Shown here: positions 32,001 through 44,184 of the stretch, in pieces
Layout: every line of letters starts with the position of its first letter
Position numbering within the stretch: the stretch's first letter is position 1
Assembly: GCA_024220505.1 (NCBI GenBank)
Contig: JAKZZE010000005.1
Location: 642,501 to 706,500, forward strand
From: Rhizopus arrhizus
Taxonomy: Eukaryota > Mucoromycota > Mucoromycetes > Mucorales > Rhizopodaceae
Direction of reading: 5' to 3'
Length of the DNA stretch: 64,000 bases
Translations under genes and position numbers: made by a program
The notes under the pieces: model-generated
The model's input: the letters and a program-made list of their open reading frames with translations, nothing else
Database searches by the model: none
What the model was told of the DNA's origin: nothing

Positions 32001-33187
32001 GAATACTTGAGTGCGAGGATAGTTTGCCTGAAGAAATGACGACTAACAAGGAATCAAATGAAGAAGAAAGTGAAGTAATGAGATTGACATTAAGTCAGTT
32101 TGATAATATTGAAGTACAACGACAACGTCAGGAGGCAGAAGCAGCTTTAGACTCCAATTTTGTAGACTTTTCAACTGATAATGATAATCAATACAAACAT
32201 AAATTAAGTCATAGATTGCTTAACAATCCGGAAGTACTCACAGATATTAGTTCTCCACCTTTAGCACAGGTTAGAGAAGGTTTACATTCGACACGTTTAG
32301 CGCAGACACATGTGCTTACACACACCAATAAGCGTAACTATCACAGATACTCTAAGCAAGATACAGCTACTTCAAAACCAGAAAATATAGAATCCATAGC
32401 AAAAGATCCATTTGATGATAGAAATGCAGTAACAAATGATCCTCTCAAGAAATTTACAGAAATACATAGTTATCACAAGCCCAGTTATTCCCAATCCTCC
32501 CATAATACCTATGAAGCAAATAACGATACCCCCATAGAGAAATACAATCAAGCCCAAAAAAATCATTGGATAACGGAGCCATGGGAAACCAATGATATGA
32601 GTGAAACAAACAGTATGATATTATACAGCGATGAAGCTTCCTTAAACGACCGAGGTTCAATATTATCGTTTATATCTGGTACATTTTCCATTGACAATGA
32701 TCATGATACTGTGGTTCATCAGTCGCCCCTCCACAGACTTGATCCTTCCGCTGACTATAGCACACGGTATGGCTTACCAGAGGAGGGCAGAAGAAGAGCT
32801 GTGCATACAAATATTAACGCTATGTCTGTACGCGATAATGTATGCCACCAAAATAAAGCACATATACATAAGCGGCCAATGTTGAAATACAAGAACAGTA
32901 GTTTTGATCAAAACACATCATTAAACAGCAAACCATCATCCAGCACACTTACTCATCAACTTACGCACAGTAGTGATACAACTATCGAGCCAAGAGAATT
33001 GCATGAAATGGAATCTCTTATTTTCAATGAGATCAAAAATTGCTTGCAAGAAGCAGACCTTGATTCGGCCACTATGGCCGAAATAAAGGAGTACTTGATC
33101 GGTCGTTATAAAAACAAAGTAGATTTCAACAAAGAACTACTTGACTTCATCGAAAAGAGTGTACGAGAACTCACATGGGGTCACTGA
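29071..33187 (+). CDS. Chitin-synthase-like membrane protein with altered catalytic motifs
   Basis: Exons 29071-29761 and 29832-33187 give 1348 residues. Layout: N-terminal transmembrane segments (about residues 20-45 and 70-110), a cytochrome-b5-like region (IHGSVVD, and VILDGNVLDVSSYLIGV), a GT2 core, C-terminal transmembrane cluster (residues about 840-960), a long Ser/Asn-rich tail and a final DEK_C-like helix bundle (about 1285-1345). The GT2 core keeps PGNRGKRDS and the DAD at 581-583, but GED is GEE with the usual Arg replaced (GEEK, 775-778), and the QRRRW product-site signature is replaced by QTRNI (816-820), at the normal spacing of about 40 residues. There is no myosin motor. It belongs to division 2-like chitin synthases by layout; activity is doubtful. 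It may be a regulatory or scaffold relative. The upstream 5' end is uncertain. Confidence 0.78.
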
Positions 33188-36100
33188 TAGACTTTACTAC
33201 ATATACCATCATTAACTTGGTTAATCAAAATAAAGGATTAATTTACTGTTAATCACCATTTATTTAAAGACCCTATCTCTCAAAGATGACTGCTCAACTA
33301 CCGTCAAAGAACAAATAGGAGCTATAATCATAGCTTTGATGCAAAGCTACAGGTGCTATATACCACAAAATGTCCAGTTTTATGTATTTTAATATAAGCT
33401 TACATGTTTTATATCAAATGATTTATTTATAAGGATTTCAATGGGAAGCCATTAATGCAAAGCCTGTTACAAGTATGAGCTTTGCTAAGATACTTTGTCA
33501 AATACAATTAGTTTTTGTATGTAATACATATTGTTATACAAAGACATCCAAGCTGTATATTTGTAGTTAATACATATGAATAAGGAAGACCCTCTCTGAG
33601 AAATAAGACAAGAGAAATGAAGAGAAAGGATAGAAAGACAAAGGCCTTAAAAATCACATATAAAAGTATCGCACAAAGAAATTTTAAGAGCGAGTATTAT
33701 TTGAACCAAAGGAGTGTTTCAAAAAGTAGACATTCGAAACTTATTAAGGATAAAATAATAAAAATCTTAATAAATTGAATATAAAAATACTTGGACGAAG
33801 CTTTTTTTTTTTTGGAACCAGTATAAACAAAAAGTACATTGGATCGCTCAAAAACAAACTCGTATCCGTCTCTCTAAACATGTATCAACTTACTACTAAA
33901 GCGCAAGAATTTATTGATTATTATAGTCTTATAAAGCGAAGACAAATTTATTGAATGTAAATTATATACTATGGTTTATTAATATTTACTCAACGAGTAG
34001 TTATATTCATAAATTAGTAAGAGCCATATCATACTGGCTGCTGAACCTTTTCAAGCGAATTATTGAAGGATGATGAAGAGGTTCTTTCCAAATACTACTT
34101 TAATAAAGTAGATATAGATTATATCCTTGTGATAATGAGCTCATTTGTGCATTGTTCATTTTTTTGATGCATTTTACAAATCTTTAAGTAAGAAGTTGAT
34201 TACCAGCATAAAGTCCACATTGATTTTGTAGAGCTCAATATATTCTTCAAATAGATATGGAGAGAAGACGCTTACGCTTGCTCTAGAAACCGAAAAAAAA
34301 AAAGTTTTCTATTTTCAGGATCTTAGCTATCAATATCAGACCGTTGCTAAGGCTTCATTACGTGAATTTATGCTAAAAGTAAATTCACAAGAAACCATTA
34401 ACTGAAAACAGCGAGGAACATCTAATAAATTACAACTGGATAGCTACTGAGTGGTTAGTTCTATAATCCTTCGAATAATTCAAACTTCTAAAATAATACA
34501 CAGAGTTCAAATTCATTTAACCTATTAGTGTTTTGTCTTGTAATTGTCCATATAATTCCTCATAGGTAAAAGTATTCCAAGCTTTGTAGTAAATTACAGC
34601 GGAAAATTAATATTCAGGAGTACAAAGATCTTAAAAAAATTGACTAGTGGCGGGTAAAAAAATAGCAAAGAATTGGCTGTATAGATGCCCTTGATTCAAG
34701 CGAGGTTTTATTGTAAAGGTAAAGTAAAAAGGATAAAGACTAATATAAAACAAGAAAAGGCTTCTGAATAATATCAAACTAAGGCTTAAAAAAAGGTTTT
34801 TGTAATTAATGTTCAGCGACAGTAGCTTTGGAGTTACTTGGCAATGTTCTGAGTCAATCATGCCAACATAATATACGTTCTCCATAGATGTTAAAATGAA
34901 AAGGTGTGAGAAACAAAAACTAGAAATTTCAAAATATAACAAACATGCAGCAGTTTCTGTTAAATTGGTTATAATCTTGTAATGGCTGGTTATGGCTTGT
35001 AGCATCTTAACATCGGGAATCTAATATCTTTTTCCCTAAAGAATACCATGATCATGTCATTAGTAATTTGATTTTGGGAAAATCGACCATTAGTTTACAA
35101 TGATTCATGATGTGGCTCTAATCATAGCACCTCCCATAAATGCGACTTGCATTTCTACAGAAAATTAGTGATAATTTGCGAGAAGCATTTTATGCTTGTA
35201 ACTTTTATTTTAAATGGAATCCTTTTGGGGATGCTAGTCAACTCTCTGACCCAAACATTGTGAGTTTAAAAATTTTCCAGTAGTTTTCTCTATCTGACAT
35301 GAAAAGATGCTTTGATCTGCTACCGTAATATACCAGACCAAATTATCGGAAGTACTACAAAATCAATACATTACAAAGCAGTGTACATGATCTTCTCCCG
35401 TTACTTACCTTAAAAAAAAAAAGAAAGATCCCATTTTTCCACAATGTTCAGTTCAATAAATATTTAACCGTAAGTTAAAGAATCACACGATGGATAAATT
35501 CAAGAATGGCAAAATGCATCGAGTACTAAAGAAAGTATTTGCAAGGTTTGCAAAACGAAAGAACATCATGTTACCATTGTTTTTACAATCAATTTATTAG
35601 CAATCAAGCATACACCTGCTTGCAGATAATGAATTCAAAATAGATGATCGAGGAAATAGAATTATTATCCGGCTGTATTTGTGATCTGACCTTGGGCATT
35701 TTACTTGTAGGATAAACTGGATAAATCTCAAAAAATAACAGGCGGTTAAGCTTTGAATTAAACATGAATCAATGAAAAACACGGAACACCCTTCTAGTAT
35801 GATCTAATGTTTATCTACCAGAACTAGGTTTTTTAAAGCAAAGCTTTCTGATAGTTTCAGTTATTTTGTGCTGTAGCAGATGCAATCTTCTACATCGCCT
35901 TAACCTCTCCCTTTACCAAAGGACTATATCCTTGTGAGCGTTTTTTTTTAATCAAAACTTAGAATCCTGCAATATACATTAAAAGTCAATGAAATCAATG
36001 TATTGTATGAAACAGTATAGTACAAATTACATAATTTTCCCGATGAACAAATTTCAGTACAACTTTATTTTTCATTGTACGTTTACCGCGATTTGTCAGT

Positions 36101-36624
36101 TTATGTAAAGTATTTTTGAATGTCGTATTTTAATTACTGCAAAGTCAATCATTAAAAAATACTCTCCTTAATTCAATAAAATTTAGAAAAAAAAAGATGT
36201 TGCAACTCGCGCTCAATTAATGCTAGTAAACATACCGGCTTACAAATGTATACCAAGCACTTGCTGGTTACTGATTTTTTGTAAACCCTTTTTTTTTTGT
36301 TTTTATTGAGGTACTTGTTACTGAAAATAAAAAATGGGTTAGATTGACACATTTATTCCTTTTATTGATTATTGTACTACTCTTGATTTCGATCAATCTC
36401 CAAATAAGTCACATTCAGAAAAATAAAAAACGCGGGGTATTGCTGTATGCAAGGATTTTCCCCTTAATATGGAATATAGTACAAACCTGGTATATTACTG
36501 AAAGATTATACAAAAACTCTTAGTTCTCACAACTACAAGAATCCCAGAAATGGGATGTTATTACTATCGCTTCTTCATTGACCAGGAGAAATAAGATTCT
36601 GGAAAAAAAAAAAGTTGAGTTTCA
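33188..36624. other. Long gene-free stretch
   Basis: About 3.4 kb with no open frame, splice-able coding block, repeat pair or RNA gene that I can support. It is very AT-rich. The short frame at 34631-35005 (minus) is non-coding by composition. It may contain decayed sequence beyond recognition. Confidence 0.45.
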
Positions 36625-36632
36625 TATAAAAG
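36625..36632 (+). promoter_or_regulatory. TATA box of the beta-glucosidase gene
   Basis: TATAAAAG lies 58-65 bp before the ATG of the GH3 gene and is followed by a short T-rich leader, a placement that fits a core promoter. Confidence 0.5.
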
Positions 36633-36689
36633 CAACGTGTACTTTTCTTTTTTTTGCATTCAGAAAATCAACAACAGAATTATAAAGAA

Positions 36690-39083
36690 ATGTATATTCC
36701 ATCTCTTTCTACTATTGCAATCACAGCCTTGTTGGCTGCAAGTACAGCTGTCCAAGTGGCTCAGGCTGATGTCGACCTTCTTTCTTGGGAGGATGCTTAT
36801 ACAAAAGCTAAAGTGTTAGTGGACCAAATGTCTCTCGAACAAAAGGTCAATATCACCACTGGTACACTATGGCAGCAAGGACCCTGTGTTGGTAACACAC
36901 ATGCGATCACAAACCCTGAATTCCCCTCTCTTTGCTTACAAGATGCTCCTCTTGGTGTTCGATATGCCAATAATGTGACCGTTGGCGTTGCTGGTATCAA
37001 CGCTGCTGCTTCTTTTGACAGAAAGGCAATCTATGACCGTGGTGTCTATATGGGTAAAGAATTTCGCGGAAAAGGTGTCAATGTCCAGCTGGGTCCTGCC
37101 ATGAATTTCATGAGATCTCCGGAGGGCGGTCGTGGATGGGAATCGGCTGGTGAAGACCCTTTCTTAACTGGAGTCGTGAGTGTAGAAACGATTACTGGTA
37201 TTCAAAGTCAAGGTGTTATCGCTACTGCCAAGCACTTTATATTGAATGATCAAGAATTCAACCGAACAACAGAATCTTCTAATGCTGATGATAGAACTTT
37301 GCATGAAATCTACCTTTGGCCATTCGCTCGTTCTGTTGAAGCAGGCGTTGGGTCTGTCATGTGTAGTTACAATTTAATCAACGACACTTATGCTTGTGAA
37401 AATGATTATACCATAAACACTATTTTGAAAGGGGAGCTTGGCTTCAAAGGCTTTGTCCAATCTGATTGGTATGCCACTATGTCCACTGTCCCCTCCGCAA
37501 ATGGTGGACTTGATATGGACATGCCAGGTATGTTTTTTCTTTTTACCCTATTTTAGCATAATTACTTATTGTGATTCTTTAGGTGATGTCTCTGGGTCCG
37601 ATAGTAGTACCTACTTTGGTAAAAACTTGACAGAGGCTGTTGAGAACAAAAAAGTCAAGGAATCTCGTGTTACTGACATGGCCACACGTATTGTTGCTAC
37701 CTGGTATAGATTTAGACAAGATGAAAATTATCCTGAAACCAAGATAGACTCCTTCGACCTCGAAAACGCTCCTTATGTCAATGTACAAGCTGATCACTAT
37801 AAATTGGTACGCGAGATGGGTGCTGCTTCAACCGTGCTTTTAAAGAACAATGGTATTCTTCCTTTGAAAAATTCTGTCAAGAGTGTCGCTTTTATTGGAA
37901 GCGATGCTGCTGTTGATCCAAAGTAAGTTAGATTGTTATAATCTTTACTTCTGATGATTAACCAACTCTATAGTGGTCTTAATGTATGTGAAGATCAATC
38001 TTGCGATAACGGAACCCTCGCTATCGGTTGGGGATCTGGTTCTGCCAACTTCCCATATCTTATTGATGTGAGGCTATATAAGAATTCTTATCTGTTGACA
38101 ACTAATTTGTTTAAAATTTAGCCTATTACTGGCCTTACTAACGCATTGGGCAAGGATGTTAGTTACAAGAAGCACTTGGATAACTGGGATGTTGATAGTG
38201 CAGCAGATGTAGCAAAGGATGCTGATGTTGCTTTTGTATTCTCCAATTCTGACTCAGGGGAACAATATCTCAGTATTGATGGTAACGTTGGTGACCGTAA
38301 CAATCTCTCTTTATGGAACAATGGCGATAATTTGGTATGTTTTCATTGCATTTAAAACATATACGAGGTACCTAATCTATAGATGTTTAGATTAAAGCTG
38401 TTGCTGATGCTAATAAAAACACTGTGGTTGTTATCCATTCTGTTGGTCCAGTTATTATGCCTTGGGTTGATCATCCTAATATTAAGGCTATTGTCTGGCC
38501 TGGTCTTCCTGGTCAAGAATCCGGCAACTCTCTTGCTGATATTATTACTGGTAAAGTCAACCCCTCCGCTCGTCTTCCGTACACCATTGCCAAAGATGCT
38601 TCCGATTACAATGCAAAGCCTAGTCCTGATGCTGATGTTGAATACTCTGAAAAACTTTTGATGGGCTACAAATGGTTTGATCACAAAAACATTACTCCTC
38701 AATATGAATTCGGTTACGGATTATCATACACCAGCTTTAAATATGACAATCTCAAGGTCAGTGCTAAACGTGATGGTAAGTCTTCAAAGGTTACTGCTAC
38801 CGTATCTGTCAAGAACAGTGGCTCCGTTGACGGTGCTGAAATTGTTCAAGCCTACCTTACTTTCCCTGACAATGCTGGGGAGCCACCCAAGCTTCTTCGT
38901 GGATTTGAAAAGGTCTTTATCAAGAAAGGAAAATGTGAAACTGTAAAGTTCACTTTAGGATCTACTGAACTCAGTATCTGGGATACTGAATCAGCATCAT
39001 GGGTTATTCCTTCTGGCAAGTTCATTCTTCACATTGGTGCATCAAGTCGTGATATTAAAAAATCTGCTAGCTTCACTTTATAA
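36690..39083 (+). CDS. Secreted beta-glucosidase, glycoside hydrolase family 3
   Basis: Cleaves terminal beta-D-glucose from oligosaccharides, for cellobiose/wall-glucan turnover. Five exons (36690-37527, 37583-37922, 37974-38067, 38122-38334, 38391-39083) give 725 residues, with a secretion signal at about residues 1-25 ([19 protein letters not shown]). GH3 N-domain: LSLEQK-type [63 protein letters not shown], and the nucleophile in QSDWYA (Asp about 259). GH3 C-domain (from [13 protein letters not shown]) and a fibronectin-III-like tail (from [12 protein letters not shown] to the end) follow. Many Asn-X-Ser/Thr sites fit a secreted glycoprotein. A good TATA box sits upstream. Confidence 0.95.
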
Positions 39084-39863
39084 GACATGTAAAAGTTCTT
39101 TGCATATGTCTGATGTACAATAATTGCCACTATGTATTAAATAAACTTGTAATAACTTTAAAACTCAAGTAAAAAGCGATATTTTAAAGGTGTGAGACAA
39201 AAGTTTTTAGGCAAGTTGTAAACTGGTTCTTACACTCTTTGCATTTAACACTTTGAAAATTTTGTCGTCTTGGATTAAGCTCATGACGTAGAAAGATCAA
39301 TGGATTGCAAGTTCTCCGAATTTAGCAGCTAAGCGTTTTTAGTCTTTTGTTTTAAAAATAAGAGATTGCACTTATATTTGATGAATCTGCCATCATCAAT
39401 CTCATCAAGACTTGGTTGAATTGAGATACAAGAAAAAGCAGGATGACGTGATCTCTGTATAATTGGGATGTTTGTGATCAACTCTCACAGATCTACAAGT
39501 GTACACAAGATTTGTACACGGAATGGTTACATAATCTTCTTGAAACAACATCCTTTTTAAAACAGACACGGAGATTTCGAAACAAAATACCCATCAACGA
39601 GTAAGAAGTCCATTTGAAAGCGAATGCCAAAAATTCAAGTATTGTAACGATCAGTGTATCAAAATCAAAGTTTTACTAGAACACTTTATAATGTATTCTG
39701 ATTTTCAAGCAAACAAAGCAAATTATAATACTGTATTCTATAAGGTACCAACTTTCACTAAAATAATAAAAGCTAATGAAAATCTTTTTATATTTAACAG
39801 AATTTAACTAAACACTGTACTGTTGATACTTATTGGCAGCGGAGAAAGTGATACTTTTAAATT

Positions 39864-39896
<33 letters not shown>

Positions 39897-39922
39897 GCGT
39901 AGACTTTCTTGACGTGAGTGTA
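39084..39922. other. Intergenic region
   Basis: No gene seen. A 28-T run at 39869-39896 sits just before the MYG1 start and is probably part of its promoter. Confidence 0.45.
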
Positions 39923-41382
39923 ATGTTTCGCAAAATAATTAGAGTATCTGCAGCAAAGGGGTTTTCTTTTAGTCAGCCAAGAAATTATGCAACAAAGGTA
40001 GCTTAAACCACCTATCGCTGTATAAAATAGGGATACTAATATATCTTGCAGTCAATAGGTACACATAACGGCTTATTTCACTGGTAAGTTGATGGCATAA
40101 ACCATGCTTACCAAGATTCATTTTTTTATATACAAAAGCGATGAAGCATTAGCAGTATATCTCCTTCGACAAACAAAAGAATTTAAAGAAGCACAATTAG
40201 TTCGTAGTCGAGATCCTAATTTACTATCCAAATGTGATGTTCTCGTTGATGTTGGTGGAGAATTTGATCCTGATCGATTGCGATTTGATCACCACCAAGT
40301 AAGGAAAACATAATTTTTAACACTTTGTATTTACTTTTAATTAGACAGGTTTTTCCGAGAGCTTTATAGGAAGTGATATTAAATTAAGTTCTGCTGGATT
40401 AATATACAAGTAATGATAATAATAATAAGGATAAAAAAAGGTCTGTTTAAAAGGAGATGTATTCATAGATATTTTGGGAAAGAGATTATCAATAATATTT
40501 TGAACCAAAGCTTAAATCAAAATGATTCTGAAGGATTGGATTTGATATATAAAAAGCTATATAACGTACGTTCATAAAAATAATAATAAAGTTGTAATAA
40601 ACTAATTTTATTTAGGTTTTTGTTAGGCCAATAGACGCAATAGACAACGGTATACCTAGTGCATCTGGTGGCATATTGTATGTAGATTGCACTGGAATCA
40701 CACACAGAGTGCGAAGGTTGAACCCACAGTGGTATGAGAAAAAATCAGAAGCGTTGGAACTTGTGAGACTCACATTTGATTTCAAGTCGAATGACTGTCA
40801 CTGACCATTATTTTTCAGGAACGATTCGAAAAGGCTTCTGCATTGGTAGGTCAAGAATTTCATCAGCACTTGGATGAGATCATAACGAGTTGGATACCTT
40901 CAAGGCAGTTGGTCCAGAAAGCTTTTCAAAATAGATTCAAGCACCATAAATCAGGAAAGATTATAGTCTTGGAAACGTATTGTCCTTGGACTGATCATTT
41001 ATCAGCTATCGATACAAATAATGTGTTTTATGCGATATACCCTGCGACTGAACATGATTGGCGAGTACAATGTGTTAAAAAGCGTGGTTCTGTGTTTGAA
41101 AGTCGACATCCTTTGCCCAGACGGTAAGTGTCACTTGTTTAATCATTAGCAAACAAGTGCTCTAATTTTAATATAGTTGGCGAGGACTGCCTACTGAAAG
41201 ATTAAGGCAAATCACGAATTTAGAAACTGCGATGTTTGTTCATGCTTCAGGGTAAATAGGAACCGAGAAAATGAAAGAAGGCAGTTTTTAACTTGTTCTT
41301 ATTTATAAATAGATTCATAGGTGGATGTAATAATTATTCTGATGCGATAAAAATGGCAGAAATGGCATTAAAAACTGCTTAG
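39923..41382 (+). CDS. MYG1: MYG1-type metal-dependent exonuclease (UPF0160)
   Basis: Nine exons (39923-39997, 40052-40083, 40139-40298, 40345-40409, 40469-40565, 40616-40762, 40819-41123, 41177-41251, 41313-41382) give 341 residues. The DHH-like core starts THNGLFHC and DEALAVYL (formed across two junctions), continues with VLVDVGGEFDP and the metal-binding RFDHHQ, IDAIDNGIPSA, and ends with GRI-type HASGFIGGCNNY. Relatives are exonucleases found in the nucleolus and mitochondria that process RNA. The N-terminal 25 residues (MFRKIIRVSAAKGFSFSQPR) are basic and hydroxylated, consistent with a mitochondrial presequence. It is the most intron-dense gene in the middle of the window; each junction is in phase. 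Confidence 0.92.
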
Positions 41383-42280
41383 ATGATGCTGTATGTTTAT
41401 GGTTACTGTTCTTTTGAAATAAATTTGGGCTTTGTTCTGTTTAAAAAGAAAGGTTTTCAAGGAAAACAAGTGAAACAATAAAAAGATTAAAAATCGTCTC
41501 GTCGCATGCTTGCTTTTTTTTGTTAAAGGAAAAAAAAAAAAAAAAAAAAAAATGGAGCAAAAGACGAATTTCGTGTTCAATTTTTTTTTTACTCACAATA
41601 CCATTACGGCTAGAAGGTACAGTCTCGACCCAAGATTGAAATCTAGGCTCGTTACAAGATGCAATTGAATGTTACTTTCCCATCTGCTGTGATGATAACA
41701 AGTGATCTATCATTTTAGGATAAGTAAACTATAAAAATATAAAGTCCCTAAGCTCTTGTAAGCATTTGCTTGAACAATGGTTCTTTCTCCTTTATTTTAT
41801 ATTGTCTAGTGTTATCATACAGTCTTGTTCATAGATCGTTACAAAGCAAGATGCATAGTTGATGTATTTGATTATGTTCCCAGCGAAGATCCGGTGCAAC
41901 AATAAATAGAACTCAGAATCGCACAACAAACTTTCCAGATAGAAATCTAAGGTAGGTCAAACCGAGTTCTCCTATCTTGAACTGTTTGGAGTTGTCTATC
42001 TAAAGAGATTTAGGTACAGTGTGTTTTATATAATTCAATGCATAAATATCCGCAGTTTAGGAATCTCCCCTCCCTGTGCGTATCTAATAAACGTTTATGC
42101 AATTTCCTCCTTTTTGATACAAAGGATTTTATATTGTAACTCATTCCAGAATATTCCCTATCCTGTCTGATATCGCATTATAAAAATTAGCCCATTTTTT
42201 TTCTTCTTCTTTTAACAAGGACAGAAATGAATCATAATAAAGCGTAAAAATTTATATACACAAAGACAAGAATTTACATA
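41383..42280. other. Intergenic region
   Basis: About 0.9 kb between the convergent MYG1 and F-box genes. It includes an A-run around 41530-41552 and no supported gene. Confidence 0.45.
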
Positions 42281-43357
42281 TTAAACAGATGTTGGGTTGC
42301 CACTGAATGAATGATCTGATGATTTTTGGCTTGAAATTAGGCTTGATACAGTATCATGAAGCATACTTGACACATTACTCAAGCCGCTATTAAGAGGCGC
42401 ACGCTGCTGCAGTAAGAGCACAGCTCTTGTTAGATCCAAATAGATTTCCATTTGAAGATCCATTTCCTCCAGTTGTAATTGACGGCCAGTGCTTGATTGG
42501 CAATTGACCTTTAATTTTCTTCTTTTTGGATGCTGTTCTTGTGGGTCATCTTTTAAAAAAAAGTGTTTGATTCTTTGTCTTGTCAAATCATCCAAGTCTG
42601 CTACTGAAAGTAATTCTGTTTGTACAAGTGTTCCAATAAAACGTACGAGTATACGAAAGTTTAAGCGTAGTAATGCACTGTGTTGACGAATGGCAAGTAA
42701 AGTATTTTTGTTGGTAGAAGTTGAAGAGATGAATAATCTTCGATAGCAATGTTGATGATATTTTGTAGAGATGTTATACAAGTGACGATTGATATGATTC
42801 AGTAATAATCTGTGATGAATTTGGCTAGTTGGTTCAGTCTCAAATAATGCAATCAGAGTAGAATATAAAGTGTTGATAAAAAGTGTAATTAATCCTCCCA
42901 TTTTAGTCGGTTGAAACTCTTTTGAGGAGGTATTTCTTGGTATAATATCAAATTGCATATCTAAAAATATGTGATCTACAATAATCCTAAGTGTTTTATC
43001 AAGCAAAAAGTCCAGACAAGGTTCCCAATTTTTGAGTGGCGATCGATCATAGATTTCTACAGCCAATCGATTGGATACGCTCTGAAGGATGGCAGAATCA
43101 ATGTTGTTTTCGTGATATCCATGCTGGCTAACATAGGCTAAAGCTCCATAAATAAGATGATAAAAGCCATTCAACTGAGGCTTACTCAGCTCAATATGAT
43201 ACTTGTGCCATATAAGCTGATGCCCTAATTTTCTGCAGTGTTGTGAACAATTGGACAAATACCATAAGTCTGAAAAGCTTAAATATTCTGATATTTTTAA
43301 TAATAAATCAAATGGCAAGTGCAACAAGTTATGTTGCATTCGAATCAAGCTTGTCAT
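42281..43357 (-). CDS. F-box protein, substrate unknown
   Basis: Intronless 358-residue ORF. An F-box at about residues 12-46 (HLPFDLLLKISEYLSFSDLW, then LSNCSQHCRKL) predicts binding to Skp1 in an SCF ubiquitin ligase. The rest is helical with no recognised repeat; a basic HPKRRKLK patch near residue 280 could be a nuclear-localisation signal. The C-terminal tail is Ser-rich. The start could also be Met7 (MQHNLL). An (A/T)AAAATA simple repeat lies just upstream (about 43377-43420). The target cannot be predicted. Confidence 0.75.
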   Translation of the reverse strand: MTSLIRMQHNLLHLPFDLLLKISEYLSFSDLWYLSNCSQHCRKLGHQLIWHKYHIELSKPQLNGFYHLIYGALAYVSQHGYHENNIDSAILQSVSNRLAVEIYDRSPLKNWEPCLDFLLDKTLRIIVDHIFLDMQFDIIPRNTSSKEFQPTKMGGLITLFINTLYSTLIALFETEPTSQIHHRLLLNHINRHLYNISTKYHQHCYRRLFISSTSTNKNTLLAIRQHSALLRLNFRILVRFIGTLVQTELLSVADLDDLTRQRIKHFFLKDDPQEQHPKRRKLKVNCQSSTGRQLQLEEMDLQMEIYLDLTRAVLLLQQRAPLNSGLSNVSSMLHDTVSSLISSQKSSDHSFSGNPTSV

Positions 43358-44146
43358 TAATTCAAAAAAGATGAATAAATAAAATAAAAATAAAAATAAA
43401 AATAAAATAAAATAAAAAAAAAAAGCATAAAAAGATATTCGAGACTTTGTTCATCAAGCAGACTAAACTTTAATTGGAGGGTATTTTTGAGTTTGAACAA
43501 AGAGGTTCCAGAACACGACTATTTCAATGCAAAAAAAAAAGGCTTTCCTTTTTTATGCCGTTACTAAGATGAACAATACGATAGAAAGTAAATGATTGAT
43601 AACAATAACATTGTTTAAAAAAAGTAAACTATTGTCCTTTGAAGAGGCTGATCAATAATAATAAAAAACAAAATAAAAAGTCAAATGGGATAAATGATAA
43701 CTTGGGCATACTTTATCAACAAGGATTTAGATGGGCTTGCTTTACAAACTAAACTATTTGACATTTCAATTTTGAATATTATTTTGATAATAAAATATTC
43801 CAATTGAAAGCAATGCTCATCATGCAGTTACATTGACTTCTTTTTAAACAATAACTGCAAACAAAGAATCAAAAAGGGCATCCAACATTCTTTTCTTTGT
43901 ATTCAGCCATGAATTTAATTATTTGAGCAAGTTATTTGCCACATTTAGACTAGACTACAAGTTTAAATAATGATTACTGTACACAGCAGGGACGCGATCC
44001 ATCAAGATAAATATTTGAATCTGAATAATTTTATGAAAATCATTATAAACATACACAAAATGAATGCATTGGTGAGAAAGAGAGCTTACCTTTACCCTAA
44101 AAAAACATACATTCACGATTCAAGCAGTGTATGCTATTAATAACGA

Positions 44147-44184
<38 letters not shown>

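Noticed and set aside
41600..41660. tRNA-like sequence (GACCCAAGATTGAAATC)
   Set aside because: No cloverleaf, no A-box/B-box pair and no acceptor stem could be formed.
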